Assembly: GCA_027717595.1 (NCBI GenBank)
Contig: JALLOF010000033.1
Coordinates: 1 to 16,477 of the forward strand
Source: Nitrospinae bacterium AH_259_B05_G02_I21
GTDB lineage: Bacteria; JADFOP01
DNA: 16,477 nt
Direction of reading: 5' to 3'
Positions 1 through 5,596 of the stretch are shown here, piece after piece (within the stretch, counting starts at the first letter, position 1; each line of letters opens with the position of its first letter). The position numbers and the translations under genes are program-made. The notes below the pieces were generated by a model. That model worked only from the letters and a program-made list of their open reading frames with translations, did not search any database and was not told where the DNA came from.

Positions 1-27
1 GTAACACCACCTCTTGTCTGATCGGGG

Positions 28-51
28 AGGCCACCGGGTGACCGGTGGCCT
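28..51. repeat. GC-rich perfect hairpin
   Basis: GGCCACCGG at 29-37 pairs perfectly with CCGGTGGCC at 42-50 around the loop GTGA, and the A28-T51 pair extends the stem. No U-run follows, so this is only weakly terminator-like. No gene end is visible to its left inside the window. Confidence 0.5.
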
Positions 52-111
52 TCACTCGTTAAGAGCGTAACTCTTTGATACTTTGTCGCGACGGAAGACG
101 AAAGGCGAGAC

Positions 112-141
112 ATGGGTTCAATAGTGAGTACCCATTTTTTT
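112..141 (+). terminator. Probable intrinsic terminator
   Basis: ATGGGT (112-117) pairs with ACCCAT (130-135) and is followed directly by a run of seven T (135-141). The stem is short (6 bp) with a 12-nt loop, so strength is doubtful. It would end a plus-strand transcript entering from the left, before the small gene at 201. Confidence 0.5.
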
Positions 142-200
142 AGCCAAAGACACCCCAATGGTGGCATTGAATTTGCAATAAATATGTGGGAGTAAAAACC

Positions 201-410
201 ATGCCTCGTGTTTACTATATACACGCCACTCCGAGTGTAGTGCGGCGCAGGAAAAGGAGGAAAAGGCGACGGGCTTTGCTCGCTGGGTTCCTGATAATCG
301 CTCTGGCCCTTAGTATGTCCAGTCTCGTCCACGGTTGGCAATGGATGATCAATAAGGGGGGGTCCAGACCGGGCTACGCTCTAAAGGGCTTCGAGCGGAC
401 AGCTTATTAG
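201..410 (+). CDS. Small basic single-pass membrane protein, unknown function
   Basis: This is a 69-aa hypothetical protein. The start is ATG 201, because GGGAG at 188-192 sits 8 nt upstream; a GTG at 186 is in frame but overlaps that ribosome site. Residues 15-24 are almost entirely Arg/Lys, followed by a hydrophobic helix at about 25-43 (ALLAGFLIIALALS), which predicts an N-in, C-out single membrane pass with a short Gly/Arg-containing tail. The TAG stop at 408-410 is followed in the same frame by ACT GGC ATG and a further 55-codon ORF, so the two may be halves of one longer protein. I recognise no family. Function unknown. Confidence 0.6.
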   Translation: MPRVYYIHATPSVVRRRKRRKRRRALLAGFLIIALALSMSSLVHGWQWMINKGGSRPGYALKGFERTAY

Positions 411-416
411 ACTGGC

Positions 417-584
417 ATGAAGCTGGGTACGGAGAAATCTGACAAGACCGAGCCCGATGTTCGAAAGTTCTACGAAAGAAAGTTGGAAAAGAAAACTCCC
501 CAGCATGCCAAAGAAGCTCTTAAGAGTTATTATAATATATTCAAGGCTGGCTACAATAAGACATCCAACTTCAAGAAACGTTGA
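417..584 (+). CDS. Small Lys-rich soluble ORF, unknown
   Basis: A 55-codon ORF runs from ATG 417 to TGA 582-584, in the same frame as the preceding ORF with only TAG-ACT-GGC between them. The product is charged and looks helical (FYERKLEKKTPQHAKEALKS, then a Tyr/Asn/Lys-rich tail ending NFKKR), unlike random translation. No clear Shine-Dalgarno site precedes ATG 417; translation could be coupled to, or read through from, the upstream ORF. Function unknown. It may be an independent small gene or the cytosolic or periplasmic tail of the membrane protein upstream after a nonsense mutation. Confidence 0.45.
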   Translation: MKLGTEKSDKTEPDVRKFYERKLEKKTPQHAKEALKSYYNIFKAGYNKTSNFKKR

Positions 585-639
585 TGCCAAAAGAAGCACT
601 CCCCTCCCTTTTTGCTCTATCATAAAGTTAAGATTTCAC

Positions 640-699
640 GATGAAATATTAACTTTCTCACCGGCCAGCCGAGTATCATATTTCGTTGAAATATACACT
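640..699 (+). repeat. Left 60-bp inverted repeat
   Basis: The reverse complement matches 1869-1928 at 55 of 60 positions. The repeat contains the inner half of an outer palindrome (whole palindrome 633-647, arms ATTTCA/TGAAAT), a GC-rich middle with CCGGCC, and a perfect inner palindrome ATATTTC-GTT-GAAATAT at 678-694. Two inverted 6-7-bp sites with 3-bp centres look like paired recombinase-binding sites. Confidence 0.85.
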
Positions 700-785
700 C
701 CCCCAACCTGAAAGATCTGCAAGGTTTCCGTCTAGGTCTGGATCATGAGTCTCAGTGATTTTTCCCGCCGAGAGGCAATATTATA

Positions 786-814
786 TTGACAGGAATGGTT
801 GTATTGGTTACATT
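786..814 (+). promoter_or_regulatory. Promoter of the RHH gene, with tandem 9-bp repeats
   Basis: A consensus -35 TTGACA (786-791) is followed after exactly 17 bp by TACATT (809-814, 4/6 to TATAAT). The expected start of transcription, about 7 nt downstream, falls at 821-822, on the A of ATG 822, so the message should be leaderless. Three tandem 9-bp units (AATGGTTGT, ATTGGTTAC, ATTGGTTGA at 794-820) cover the spacer and -10 and could be the operator of the RHH product. Confidence 0.65.
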
Positions 815-821
815 GGTTGAT

Positions 822-977
822 ATGGGAACAGTAATAATCCAAACTAGAGACGTTCCCGCTGATCTTCATCGCCGCTTCAAGGTTGCCTGTGCAAGCGAAG
901 GGGTATCCATGAAGGACAAGGTGATTGAGTTGATGCGTGAATACGTAAAGCGACAGGAGAAGAAGATCAGGAAGTAG
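822..977 (+). CDS. Ribbon-helix-helix (CopG/Arc-type) small regulator
   Basis: This 51-aa protein has the RHH layout: an N-terminal strand (VIIQTRDVP, residues about 4-12), helix A (ADLHRRFKVACASEG) and helix B (SMKDKVIELMREYVKR), then a Lys/Arg tail. RHH proteins bind DNA as dimers with the N-terminal strands in the major groove and usually repress their own promoter. ATG 822 is chosen because the TTGACA-17-TACATT promoter would start transcription at about 821-822 and because the RHH strand begins immediately after it. An upstream in-frame ATG (795) lies inside the promoter. The gene precedes the recombinase by 73 nt and probably controls it. Confidence 0.7.
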   Translation: MGTVIIQTRDVPADLHRRFKVACASEGVSMKDKVIELMREYVKRQEKKIRK

Positions 978-980
978 AAC

Positions 981-1018
981 GGGCAGAGCACCTAACCGCG
1001 AAGTCAACCGCTCTGCCC
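981..1018 (+). repeat. 9-bp inverted repeat between RHH gene and recombinase
   Basis: GGGCAGAGC (981-989) and GCTCTGCCC (1010-1018) are perfect inverted copies separated by 20 nt. The stem begins 3 nt after the RHH stop codon and ends 32 nt before the recombinase ATG. It has no U-run, so it would act as an mRNA stabiliser, a processing site or a weak attenuator that lowers recombinase output relative to the regulator. Confidence 0.45.
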
Positions 1019-1050
1019 AGAACGTGAACCCCTCAGAGAGGAGTCCAGCT

Positions 1051-1695
1051 ATGGCGAATCCTACCAACAAACCTCCAAGCAGTCAACCACCACCACGATC
1101 CAGTCGGGAGAGCACTTTCCTCACCCCGGACGAGATAGCCGCCATGCTCCGGGTTCCCGACAAGAGGACTACCCAGGGCAAAAGAGACTACGCATTGCTC
1201 AAGACCATGCTCGCCACGGGGTTGCGGTCGGCTGAACTCTGCACCCTGTACGTGGGAGACATTCAAAGCTACCGCAGCCAGCCTGTTCTTACCGTCAACG
1301 GGAAAGGCGGGAAGGTGCGAAGGGTGCCGCTCCATCCAGAGGCGTTGGAGGCGATCCGGGCTTATTGGAAAGCCGAAGGCAGGGACGGCCACAAGCCCGA
1401 TGAGCCCATCTTTCAGACCTTGGGCAAGCATGGTCCCTATGGGGCTCGGAGGCTAACCTACAAGGCCATACGGCACCTTGTAGCCCGAACACACAAGGCG
1501 GCCCTGATAAGGCGACGTGTGACGCCTCACACGCTGCGCCACACCTTCGCCGTCTCACTCCTAGACCAGGGTGTTGACCTTCGGACAGTCCAAGACCTAA
1601 TGGGCCATTCCAACATCACAACGACCCAGGTTTACTTGCATACGTCCGAGGAAAAGAAGCTGGCAGCCGTGAACGCCCTCACCTTTGGGAGTTGA
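1051..1695 (+). CDS. Minimal tyrosine recombinase (catalytic domain only)
   Basis: This 214-aa site-specific recombinase cuts and rejoins DNA through a 3'-phosphotyrosine. The catalytic set is complete: R59 (TGLRSAEL), K85/K88 (GKGGK), H160-x-x-R163 (PHTLRHTF), H186 (LMGHSNI) and Tyr195 (QVYLH). The sequence around these is XerC/D-like. A disordered Pro/Ser-rich stretch (residues 1-20) leads straight into the catalytic domain, so the N-terminal SAM-like core-binding domain of XerC, XerD or phage integrases is absent. The length matches FimB/FimE-type invertases (about 200 aa). ATG 1051 is chosen because AGAGGAG lies at 1037-1043; GTG 1024 is in frame but lacks a good site. It probably acts on the flanking inverted repeats. 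Confidence 0.85.
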   Translation: MANPTNKPPSSQPPPRSSRESTFLTPDEIAAMLRVPDKRTTQGKRDYALLKTMLATGLRSAELCTLYVGDIQSYRSQPVLTVNGKGGKVRRVPLHPEALEAIRAYWKAEGRDGHKPDEPIFQTLGKHGPYGARRLTYKAIRHLVARTHKAALIRRRVTPHTLRHTFAVSLLDQGVDLRTVQDLMGHSNITTTQVYLHTSEEKKLAAVNALTFGS

Positions 1696-2105
1696 GGGAT
1701 TCACGTTTTCTAACCCAAATCGGAAGGGATGGGGGGCCGGTAAGTATTTGAAAGACTGTCAGGCCGTAAGGGAATTGGGGCAATTTTCGGAGGGTTCTCT
1801 GACTTAAATCTCTTGATTGAAGTTGGTATTTTTAGTCTCTAAGCTACCTCTCTGAGAAAAGTGCTTCTAGTGTATGTTTGAACGAAATATGATACTTGGC
1901 TGGCCGGTGAGCTAGTTAATATTTCATCACGGAATATGCTATTTCGGTATGCGGTAGCTAATCGAAAGGACGGGATTGACCCAGCATATGCTAATGTTGG
2001 AAATTCGCTTAGTGATGCGCGCTCACACCCTGGTTCGTATTCTCTTTACTCAACTCCCACCTAGTCGTTGATAGAAGGGGCGCTGTCAAAAGTATGGCGA
2101 CAGGG
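1696..2105. other. Gene-free stretch containing the right inverted repeat
   Basis: These 410 bp hold the right inverted repeat at 1869-1928 and no convincing ORF. Both flanking genes end here (recombinase from the left, minus-strand pair from the right). I see no strong intrinsic terminator. The part beyond 1,937 shows nothing recognisable. Confidence 0.5.
1869..1928 (-). repeat. Right 60-bp inverted repeat
   Basis: This is the inverted partner of 640-699 (55/60 matches). The inner palindrome is degraded here (ATGTTTG-AAC-GAAATAT at 1874-1890, two mismatches), and the outer palindrome ATATTTC-ATCAC-GGAATAT (1919-1937) is centred exactly where identity to the left repeat ends. Confidence 0.85.
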
Positions 2106-2510
2106 CTAGCGAGCAAGAGGAGATGGAATATAAGAATCCACTAGATCGGTCGGTTTGAATTCTGTTACAACAACTACTGCACGAGCGATGAGATTGCCAA
2201 GCGAATCGTCGACCTCGTGAGATTCGAATTGCCCCAGGCCTGCGCTGAATTCATTAATAGGATGTCGGACAAAGCGATTGTTGTCGTCAGCCGTAACCCA
2301 AACCTCAACAGAATACTGGAGTCCCGCCGGACCCATCGGCAGGCTCGTCAATGCCACAAAGATGAACCTGTTCAGGCCGGCAAATTCCTTATGAAAGCTC
2401 CACTGCAAACTTCCATGGCGTTCGGCTCCTGGACCAACGAGCCGAAAATCGTATTTGGAACATATTTCAGTAAGGCTGTGGTTTAGGTGTTGAATCAAGT
2501 CAAATCCCAT
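2106..2510 (-). CDS. Hypothetical protein, second gene of a two-gene unit (possible immunity protein)
   Basis: A 134-aa acidic, soluble protein of unknown family. An upstream in-frame start at 2576 exists, but it lies inside the preceding gene; ATG 2510 follows that gene's TGA by 13 nt and has GAGG about 11 nt upstream, so I choose it. The sequence mixes an N-terminal helix (IQHLNHSLTEICSKY) with strands containing conserved-looking W and F residues (GSLQWSFHKEFAGLNRFIFV), a layout common among small immunity or SUKH/Imm-like proteins. I cannot assign it to one. Tight coupling to the upstream gene suggests the two products act together. The immunity role is inference from context only. Confidence 0.55.
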   Translation of the reverse strand: MGFDLIQHLNHSLTEICSKYDFRLVGPGAERHGSLQWSFHKEFAGLNRFIFVALTSLPMGPAGLQYSVEVWVTADDNNRFVRHPINEFSAGLGQFESHEVDDSLGNLIARAVVVVTEFKPTDLVDSYIPSPLAR

Positions 2511-2523
2511 GATTCGCTGAACC

Positions 2524-2958
2524 TCAAGTAACCTTTTTCTCCCAAGACCACACAACAGAAGTGTCAGGAAAACCATTGGGAAGTAAGTACTCTATCCCTA
2601 TTCCACCCTCAACCCAACGGGGCCCTTTGATGGTGGGAATTTTAGATGGGTCGAGTGCCATAACGTATTCTCTGCCTTCTCGAGGGGTGGGTAAATTCAA
2701 ATAAGTGATGGTGTCCTCTGGGGCGTACGGAGTAGGCGTAGTATAGTGCCGGAGCGAGCTCCCCCTATTAAACATACCAACCTGGCGAGGCAAGAGGTAA
2801 CGAAGGAGGTACCGACCGCCGAGTTCATCATAGACCTCCCCTCCTGTTTTATCAAGAATATCGCCATCTAAGGTCCCTCTGGGGGATATTAGTACTCCGC
2901 GCAACAACTCAAGCATCTCCATATCCAATACCGTAGCTAGCCAAGCAGAGCTGCTCAT
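2524..2958 (-). CDS. Hypothetical protein, possibly a toxin-domain remnant
   Basis: A 144-aa protein with a strong ribosome site (GGAGG 6 nt before ATG 2958) and a TAGAAT-like -10 about 30 nt further upstream. The C-terminal half (residues about 45-140) starts with GGRYLLRYL, has a YVMALDPSKIP strand and ends GGIGIEYLLPNGFP. This outline resembles the C-terminal toxin modules of polymorphic toxins (ADP-ribosyltransferase/TNT-like or RHS-tip), but I cannot confirm a family or name catalytic residues. It has no signal peptide or secretion domain, so if it is a toxin it is an orphan tip or a cytosolic system with the 2106-2510 gene as partner. Confidence 0.5.
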   Translation of the reverse strand: MSSSAWLATVLDMEMLELLRGVLISPRGTLDGDILDKTGGEVYDELGGRYLLRYLLPRQVGMFNRGSSLRHYTTPTPYAPEDTITYLNLPTPREGREYVMALDPSKIPTIKGPRWVEGGIGIEYLLPNGFPDTSVVWSWEKKVT

Positions 2959-3161
2959 GGCAATCCTCCGATTTCCTTTTTAAAAATCATTCTACAGCAG
3001 AAAGGGACAAAATGGAAAGCAAAAATTAGTCGATCGAAGTGACTGTCAGTCCCCGGATATAATCCATGGGTAGAGCATGAAGGGAACCGCTATAGCCATC
3101 CAGGATGAGGTCGGGGTATAATTACCCTAGCCCTTTTCCATAGAACCCTGTGATTTGAGTC
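2959..3161. other. Intergenic DNA between minus-strand genes
   Basis: Together with the short remnant ORF at 3162-3305, this forms a gap of about 340 bp between two minus-strand genes. It holds the probable promoter of the 2524-2958 gene (minus-strand TAGAAT near 2,990) and a perfect plus-strand TATAAT at 3117-3122 without a matching -35. No other structure is evident. Confidence 0.4.
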
Positions 3162-3305
3162 ATGTGCGGACGCTACACACTCGCTACCTCTAATGAAACC
3201 CTTGCCATAGTCCTGATGGCCCCCCTGCTGGCCACCCCCGCCGTGGGGGGCGATATTCAATCCGTCCGCCGCATGATAGGCGGGGATACCATTCTGATTA
3301 CCTAG
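3162..3305 (+). pseudogene. N-terminal remnant of an SRAP (YedK/HMCES) gene joined to unrelated sequence
   Basis: The ORF starts MCGRYTLATSNETLA, which matches the invariant N-terminus of SRAP proteins. In that family Met1 is removed and Cys2 forms the thiazolidine crosslink to abasic sites in ssDNA. After about 15 residues the similarity stops and a hydrophobic stretch (IVLMAPLLATPAVGG) and a short tail ending IGGDTILIT follow before TAG at 3303; intact SRAP proteins are over 200 aa. The tail faintly recalls the DGDTI motif of staphylococcal-type nucleases after a signal peptide, but that is speculative. I read it as decayed junk at an old recombination junction; a 47-aa expressed peptide cannot be excluded. 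Confidence 0.5.
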
Positions 3306-3912
3306 TGATGGCGGTGGCGAGTATTCCCAATAAACCTAGATAAAGCGAGCCTATCCACAAGAGAGTGGTGAGCGGGTGAACTTTAATAACATTGCCGATT
3401 CTATAGGTCAAAAGTGGCTCTGGTGTGTAGATGCCGGGAGTCTCCCTAGGTATGAATTTATATATCCTGGCTCCGATGAAGTATCTTTTGCCAGCCTCAA
3501 TCTTAGAGGAATCAAGGTTGGCGGTGAAGTGCAGAATATCTCCAGGTTGGAAAGCTTCGAACATTCCACCATTATCAACCTCAAAATCCCGCGTCTTGTC
3601 TATAGGATAGGAGCCCCACATAGCCGGGTCATCTGGATAGAGACCAAATCTGGCCTCGACCTGTCCTAGATCAATAGCTGTGCCTCGATTTTCAACGACA
3701 ATTGAAAAATGAGGAGTTAGCCAACTCTCGAAAAAGATGGGCCGCCATTTAGTCGGATGTACTTTAACAATAAATTCATGCTCGCGCTCAATGTTTTGAG
3801 CATATGGTTCGGGGTTCCCATGTCCGCGATACTCAGGTATTTTGCGGAATGCCAAATAAGTAAAAGGGGCGAGCAGGGCGACTCCCATTAAGATGCTGAG
3901 GGCAACAGTCAT
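3298..3912 (-). CDS. Two-helix membrane-anchored protein with an extracytoplasmic domain, unknown
   Basis: This 204-aa protein has a hydrophobic N-terminal helix (residues about 4-22), a soluble beta-rich middle of about 150 residues (FSIVVENRGTAIDLGQVEAR and similar alternating strands, possibly immunoglobulin-like) and a C-terminal transmembrane helix (about 181-202, LWIGSLYLGLLGILATAI). Charge distribution puts the middle domain outside the membrane. The ribosome site is weak (AAGTGTG upstream of ATG 3912). It sits 339 bp upstream of the 2524-2958 gene on the same strand. I recognise no family. Function unknown. Confidence 0.6.
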   Translation of the reverse strand: MTVALSILMGVALLAPFTYLAFRKIPEYRGHGNPEPYAQNIEREHEFIVKVHPTKWRPIFFESWLTPHFSIVVENRGTAIDLGQVEARFGLYPDDPAMWGSYPIDKTRDFEVDNGGMFEAFQPGDILHFTANLDSSKIEAGKRYFIGARIYKFIPRETPGIYTPEPLLTYRIGNVIKVHPLTTLLWIGSLYLGLLGILATAITR

Positions 3913-4035
3913 ATCACACTTATTGAAGGAAACATGAAATGTCTACTTATATACCGGCCCTCGAACACCGTGCAAGTGCCATCTAATGGGATTGACTGAG
4001 CGGCCCCACTGGGCTAATCTCTAGCTGGAGGGAGA

Positions 4036-4070
4036 CGCCGTGGAACTTTCACGGTGATTTTCCTCTTTTT
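4036..4070 (+). terminator. Terminator-like hairpin with T-rich tail
   Basis: CGCCGTG (4036-4042) pairs with CACGGTG (4050-4056, one G-U) around a 7-nt loop, followed by ATTTTCCTCTTTTT. No plus-strand gene ends just upstream, so it may insulate the downstream structured element and gene from read-through. Confidence 0.4.
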
Positions 4071-4077
4071 GATTTAA

Positions 4078-4134
4078 GGGGCAGCTAACGAGCCCGCGGC
4101 TCGGACGACTATCCGCAGTCGTCGCGGCTGCCCC
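4078..4134 (+). ncRNA. Perfect three-way-junction fold (structured RNA or ssDNA element)
   Basis: An 8-bp closing stem (GGGGCAGC 4078-4085 with GCTGCCCC 4127-4134) encloses two perfect hairpins back to back: CGAGCC-CGC-GGCTCG (4089-4103) and GACGACT-ATCCGC-AGTCGTC (4104-4123). The joins are TAA, none, and GCG, so nearly every base is in a stem or loop. It ends 37 nt before the gene at 4172. It could be a 5' leader element, a small RNA, or a T-shaped single-strand DNA substrate. No known ribozyme core is present. The fold is certain; its identity is not. Confidence 0.5.
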
Positions 4135-4171
4135 CAATAATTCATGCGGGGATACTGGCGGGAAGTATCAG

Positions 4172-4870
4172 ATGGGGAAGAATCGGAATGCTGAGCAAGC
4201 ATTCGTAGGCTTTGCCAATGAAGAGCTAACGGAAGAAAATTTTGCACTCGTCATTGTAAATCTCATCAGGCAGCTCAGAGGGTTTCCACTCACAAACAGG
4301 CCCGACCCGACTTATTGCGCAGAACATAATCTCACCCTGGACAGTTTGGGGGTATTACAGAAAAACATAACCCATGTTCTATACTTTTATGGTCGAGTGC
4401 CCGATGAAGATCAAAGGATTCTCCATACCCTAAATTCTCATGTCAAACGCTGTCGGGCTAAACTCGAAGAAAATCCAGACGGGCAATTACGGAAAGTGTT
4501 GTGGGCCGAAAATCCCATTGATGAGATAAATTCGAATTTGGCCGATGTAATAATAAACGGCCCGCCCGATGTGGTTGAATGTGAATATTGTTGGAAATTC
4601 CTACTAAAGAAAACGGCAAACCAGAGGTTTTGTAGTAATCAAAGCTGGTGTCGCCGACAATACCACAACCAAAGGCCGCTACGAAAATGGTGGGGCGATT
4701 TGTCAGGACCAGAACGGGACGAGTATTTAAAGACCAAGCGAGCATTGTGGGATTGCCTCTCCCAAGAAGAACAGGATGAGATCATGGCCAGGGCAATGGC
4801 CCAACCACACGAACCCGTTTGGGAAGGAATGGCCCTCTATATCCTTAAACAAGTAGTCTCCTACCAATAA
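4172..4870 (+). CDS. CGNR-like Cys4 zinc-finger protein
   Basis: A 232-aa protein with a putative treble-clef-type zinc site: Cys137-x2-Cys140-x13-Cys154-x5-Cys160, with aromatic and basic residues between (CEYCWKF, RFCS, WCRRQYHNQR). The spacing and the basic tail resemble the CGNR zinc-finger domain found at the C-terminus of putative bacterial transcription regulators, but the CGNR tetrad itself is replaced by CRRQ. The N-terminal 120 residues are helical and unassigned. After the finger come charged helices (SGPERDEYLKTKRALWDCLS). The start has GGGAAG 6-11 nt upstream. It sits alone on the plus strand behind the three-way-junction element, which may control it. Probably DNA-binding; target unknown. 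Confidence 0.65.
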   Translation: MGKNRNAEQAFVGFANEELTEENFALVIVNLIRQLRGFPLTNRPDPTYCAEHNLTLDSLGVLQKNITHVLYFYGRVPDEDQRILHTLNSHVKRCRAKLEENPDGQLRKVLWAENPIDEINSNLADVIINGPPDVVECEYCWKFLLKKTANQRFCSNQSWCRRQYHNQRPLRKWWGDLSGPERDEYLKTKRALWDCLSQEEQDEIMARAMAQPHEPVWEGMALYILKQVVSYQ

Positions 4871-4897
4871 TCGTCCCCCGAATCCCTTTTCATTCAA

Positions 4898-4941
4898 GGT
4901 GACGCGCTTCACCCCCCGAATCTCACTTTAAGCGCGTCACC
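4898..4941. repeat. 12-bp perfect inverted repeat
   Basis: GGTGACGCGCTT (4898-4909) and AAGCGCGTCACC (4930-4941) are perfect inverted copies with a 20-nt loop. It begins 28 nt after the zinc-finger gene stop and ends 75 nt before the HTH gene. No U-run follows, so a protein-binding site (for example an integrase arm site or operator) is as likely as a terminator. Confidence 0.55.
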
Positions 4942-5016
4942 ATAACATGTTGAATATTCTGCCGTTACTTGTATCTTCCCGTAATAAGGGATGTCGTTTT
5001 GCGAATGGAGGCAAAA

Positions 5017-5238
5017 ATGTCCAGCGTGGAAGAACTCTTAACGACGAGCGACCTCTCCAAGCTCATAGGAATTAGCGAAGGCCGCTTAAGAGCATGGCGG
5101 TCTTTAGGGTTAGGTCCCCCTTGGTGCCGATTAAATGGGAGCGTCAGATACCGGCTGGAGGATGTTTCCTCTTGGATCGAGGCACGGGTGATTAGGCCGG
5201 AGCGAGAAATCAACCATCAGAGTTTGGGAGGTTTGTAA
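5017..5238 (+). CDS. AlpA/excisionase-like helix-turn-helix protein
   Basis: A 73-aa protein consisting of one MerR-type winged HTH of the small excisionase/AlpA kind (residues about 8-58: LTTSDLSKLIGIS, ending in YRLEDVSSWIEA). Such proteins bend attachment-site DNA during excision or activate integrase genes. ATG 5017 is chosen over an upstream TTG because GGAGG at 5007-5011 lies 5 nt before it. The next gene starts 1 nt after its stop codon, so the two are translationally coupled. It fits the mobile-element setting together with the integrase at 6962. Confidence 0.75.
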   Translation: MSSVEELLTTSDLSKLIGISEGRLRAWRSLGLGPPWCRLNGSVRYRLEDVSSWIEARVIRPEREINHQSLGGL

Positions 5239-5239
5239 G

Positions 5240-5596
5240 ATGCCCTTTCGCTATTTCTTTGATACCGGTCCTGGGCCTGCAGGACCAGAACAGCTTCATC
5301 GGATCAACGAGGAACCCTGCGGGGTATGTGGACTCGATCGATGCCTGCCCAGCCATCCCCACCCACGCGGGACGGTCTACCATGTCGATATGGTGCGGTT
5401 CGTCGCCCTCGATGAAGTAGGTGCCAACAGGGGAAACGGGAGCCACCGTCTGGAACCTGGACTGCCAGAGGGTTTTCGGTCCCTGAAAGCCTACGAGCGC
5501 GAACTTGAAGACCGGCAGGAGGAGAAGAGGCGCAAAGTTCGGGAGCGCGTTCGTCGCCACCGAGAGCGTAGACGACTAGAGGGGGCTGGGGTGTAA
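5240..5596 (+). CDS. Small protein with Cys cluster and basic coiled coil, unknown
   Basis: A 118-aa hypothetical protein with two parts. Residues 1-60 hold a CGVCGLDRC cluster (Cys27, Cys30, Cys35) and a His-rich run just after it (SHPHPRGTVYH), suggesting a small zinc site. Residues about 80-112 form a very basic, probably coiled helix (EEKRRKVRERVRRHRERRR) suited to binding nucleic acid. GGGAGG precedes ATG 5240 within the previous gene's last codons, supporting coupled translation. I know no family for it. A role in element replication or control is inference from position only. Confidence 0.6.
   Translation: MPFRYFFDTGPGPAGPEQLHRINEEPCGVCGLDRCLPSHPHPRGTVYHVDMVRFVALDEVGANRGNGSHRLEPGLPEGFRSLKAYERELEDRQEEKRRKVRERVRRHRERRRLEGAGV

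Larger units (their letters stand above)
640..1928 (+). mobile_element. Compact inverted-repeat-bounded unit with RHH gene and tyrosine recombinase
   Basis: The 1,289-bp segment is bounded by 60-bp inverted repeats (640-699 and 1869-1928; 55 of 60 positions match when one is reverse-complemented). It contains only two genes: an RHH-type regulator (822-977) and a 214-aa tyrosine recombinase (1051-1695). Each outer end of repeat identity coincides with the centre of a palindrome: ATTTCA-CGA-TGAAAT centred at 640, and ATATTTC-ATCAC-GGAATAT centred at 1928. That is the pattern expected if the inner half-site belongs to the element and the outer half-site to the target or flank. A second palindrome lies inside each repeat, centred at 686 on the left and 1882 on the right. 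By inference it is either a minimal integrating element or a self-inverting segment. Confidence 0.65.

Noticed and set aside
408-419. Pyrrolysine or selenocysteine recoding at the in-frame stop
   Set aside because: The stop is TAG, so selenocysteine does not apply, and no pyl genes or PYLIS-like structure are visible; a nonsense mutation or two genes is simpler.
4078-4134. Hammerhead ribozyme or integron attC site
   Set aside because: The hammerhead core (CUGAUGA and GAAA) is absent, and there are no paired R/L boxes or unpaired extrahelical bases of an attC.
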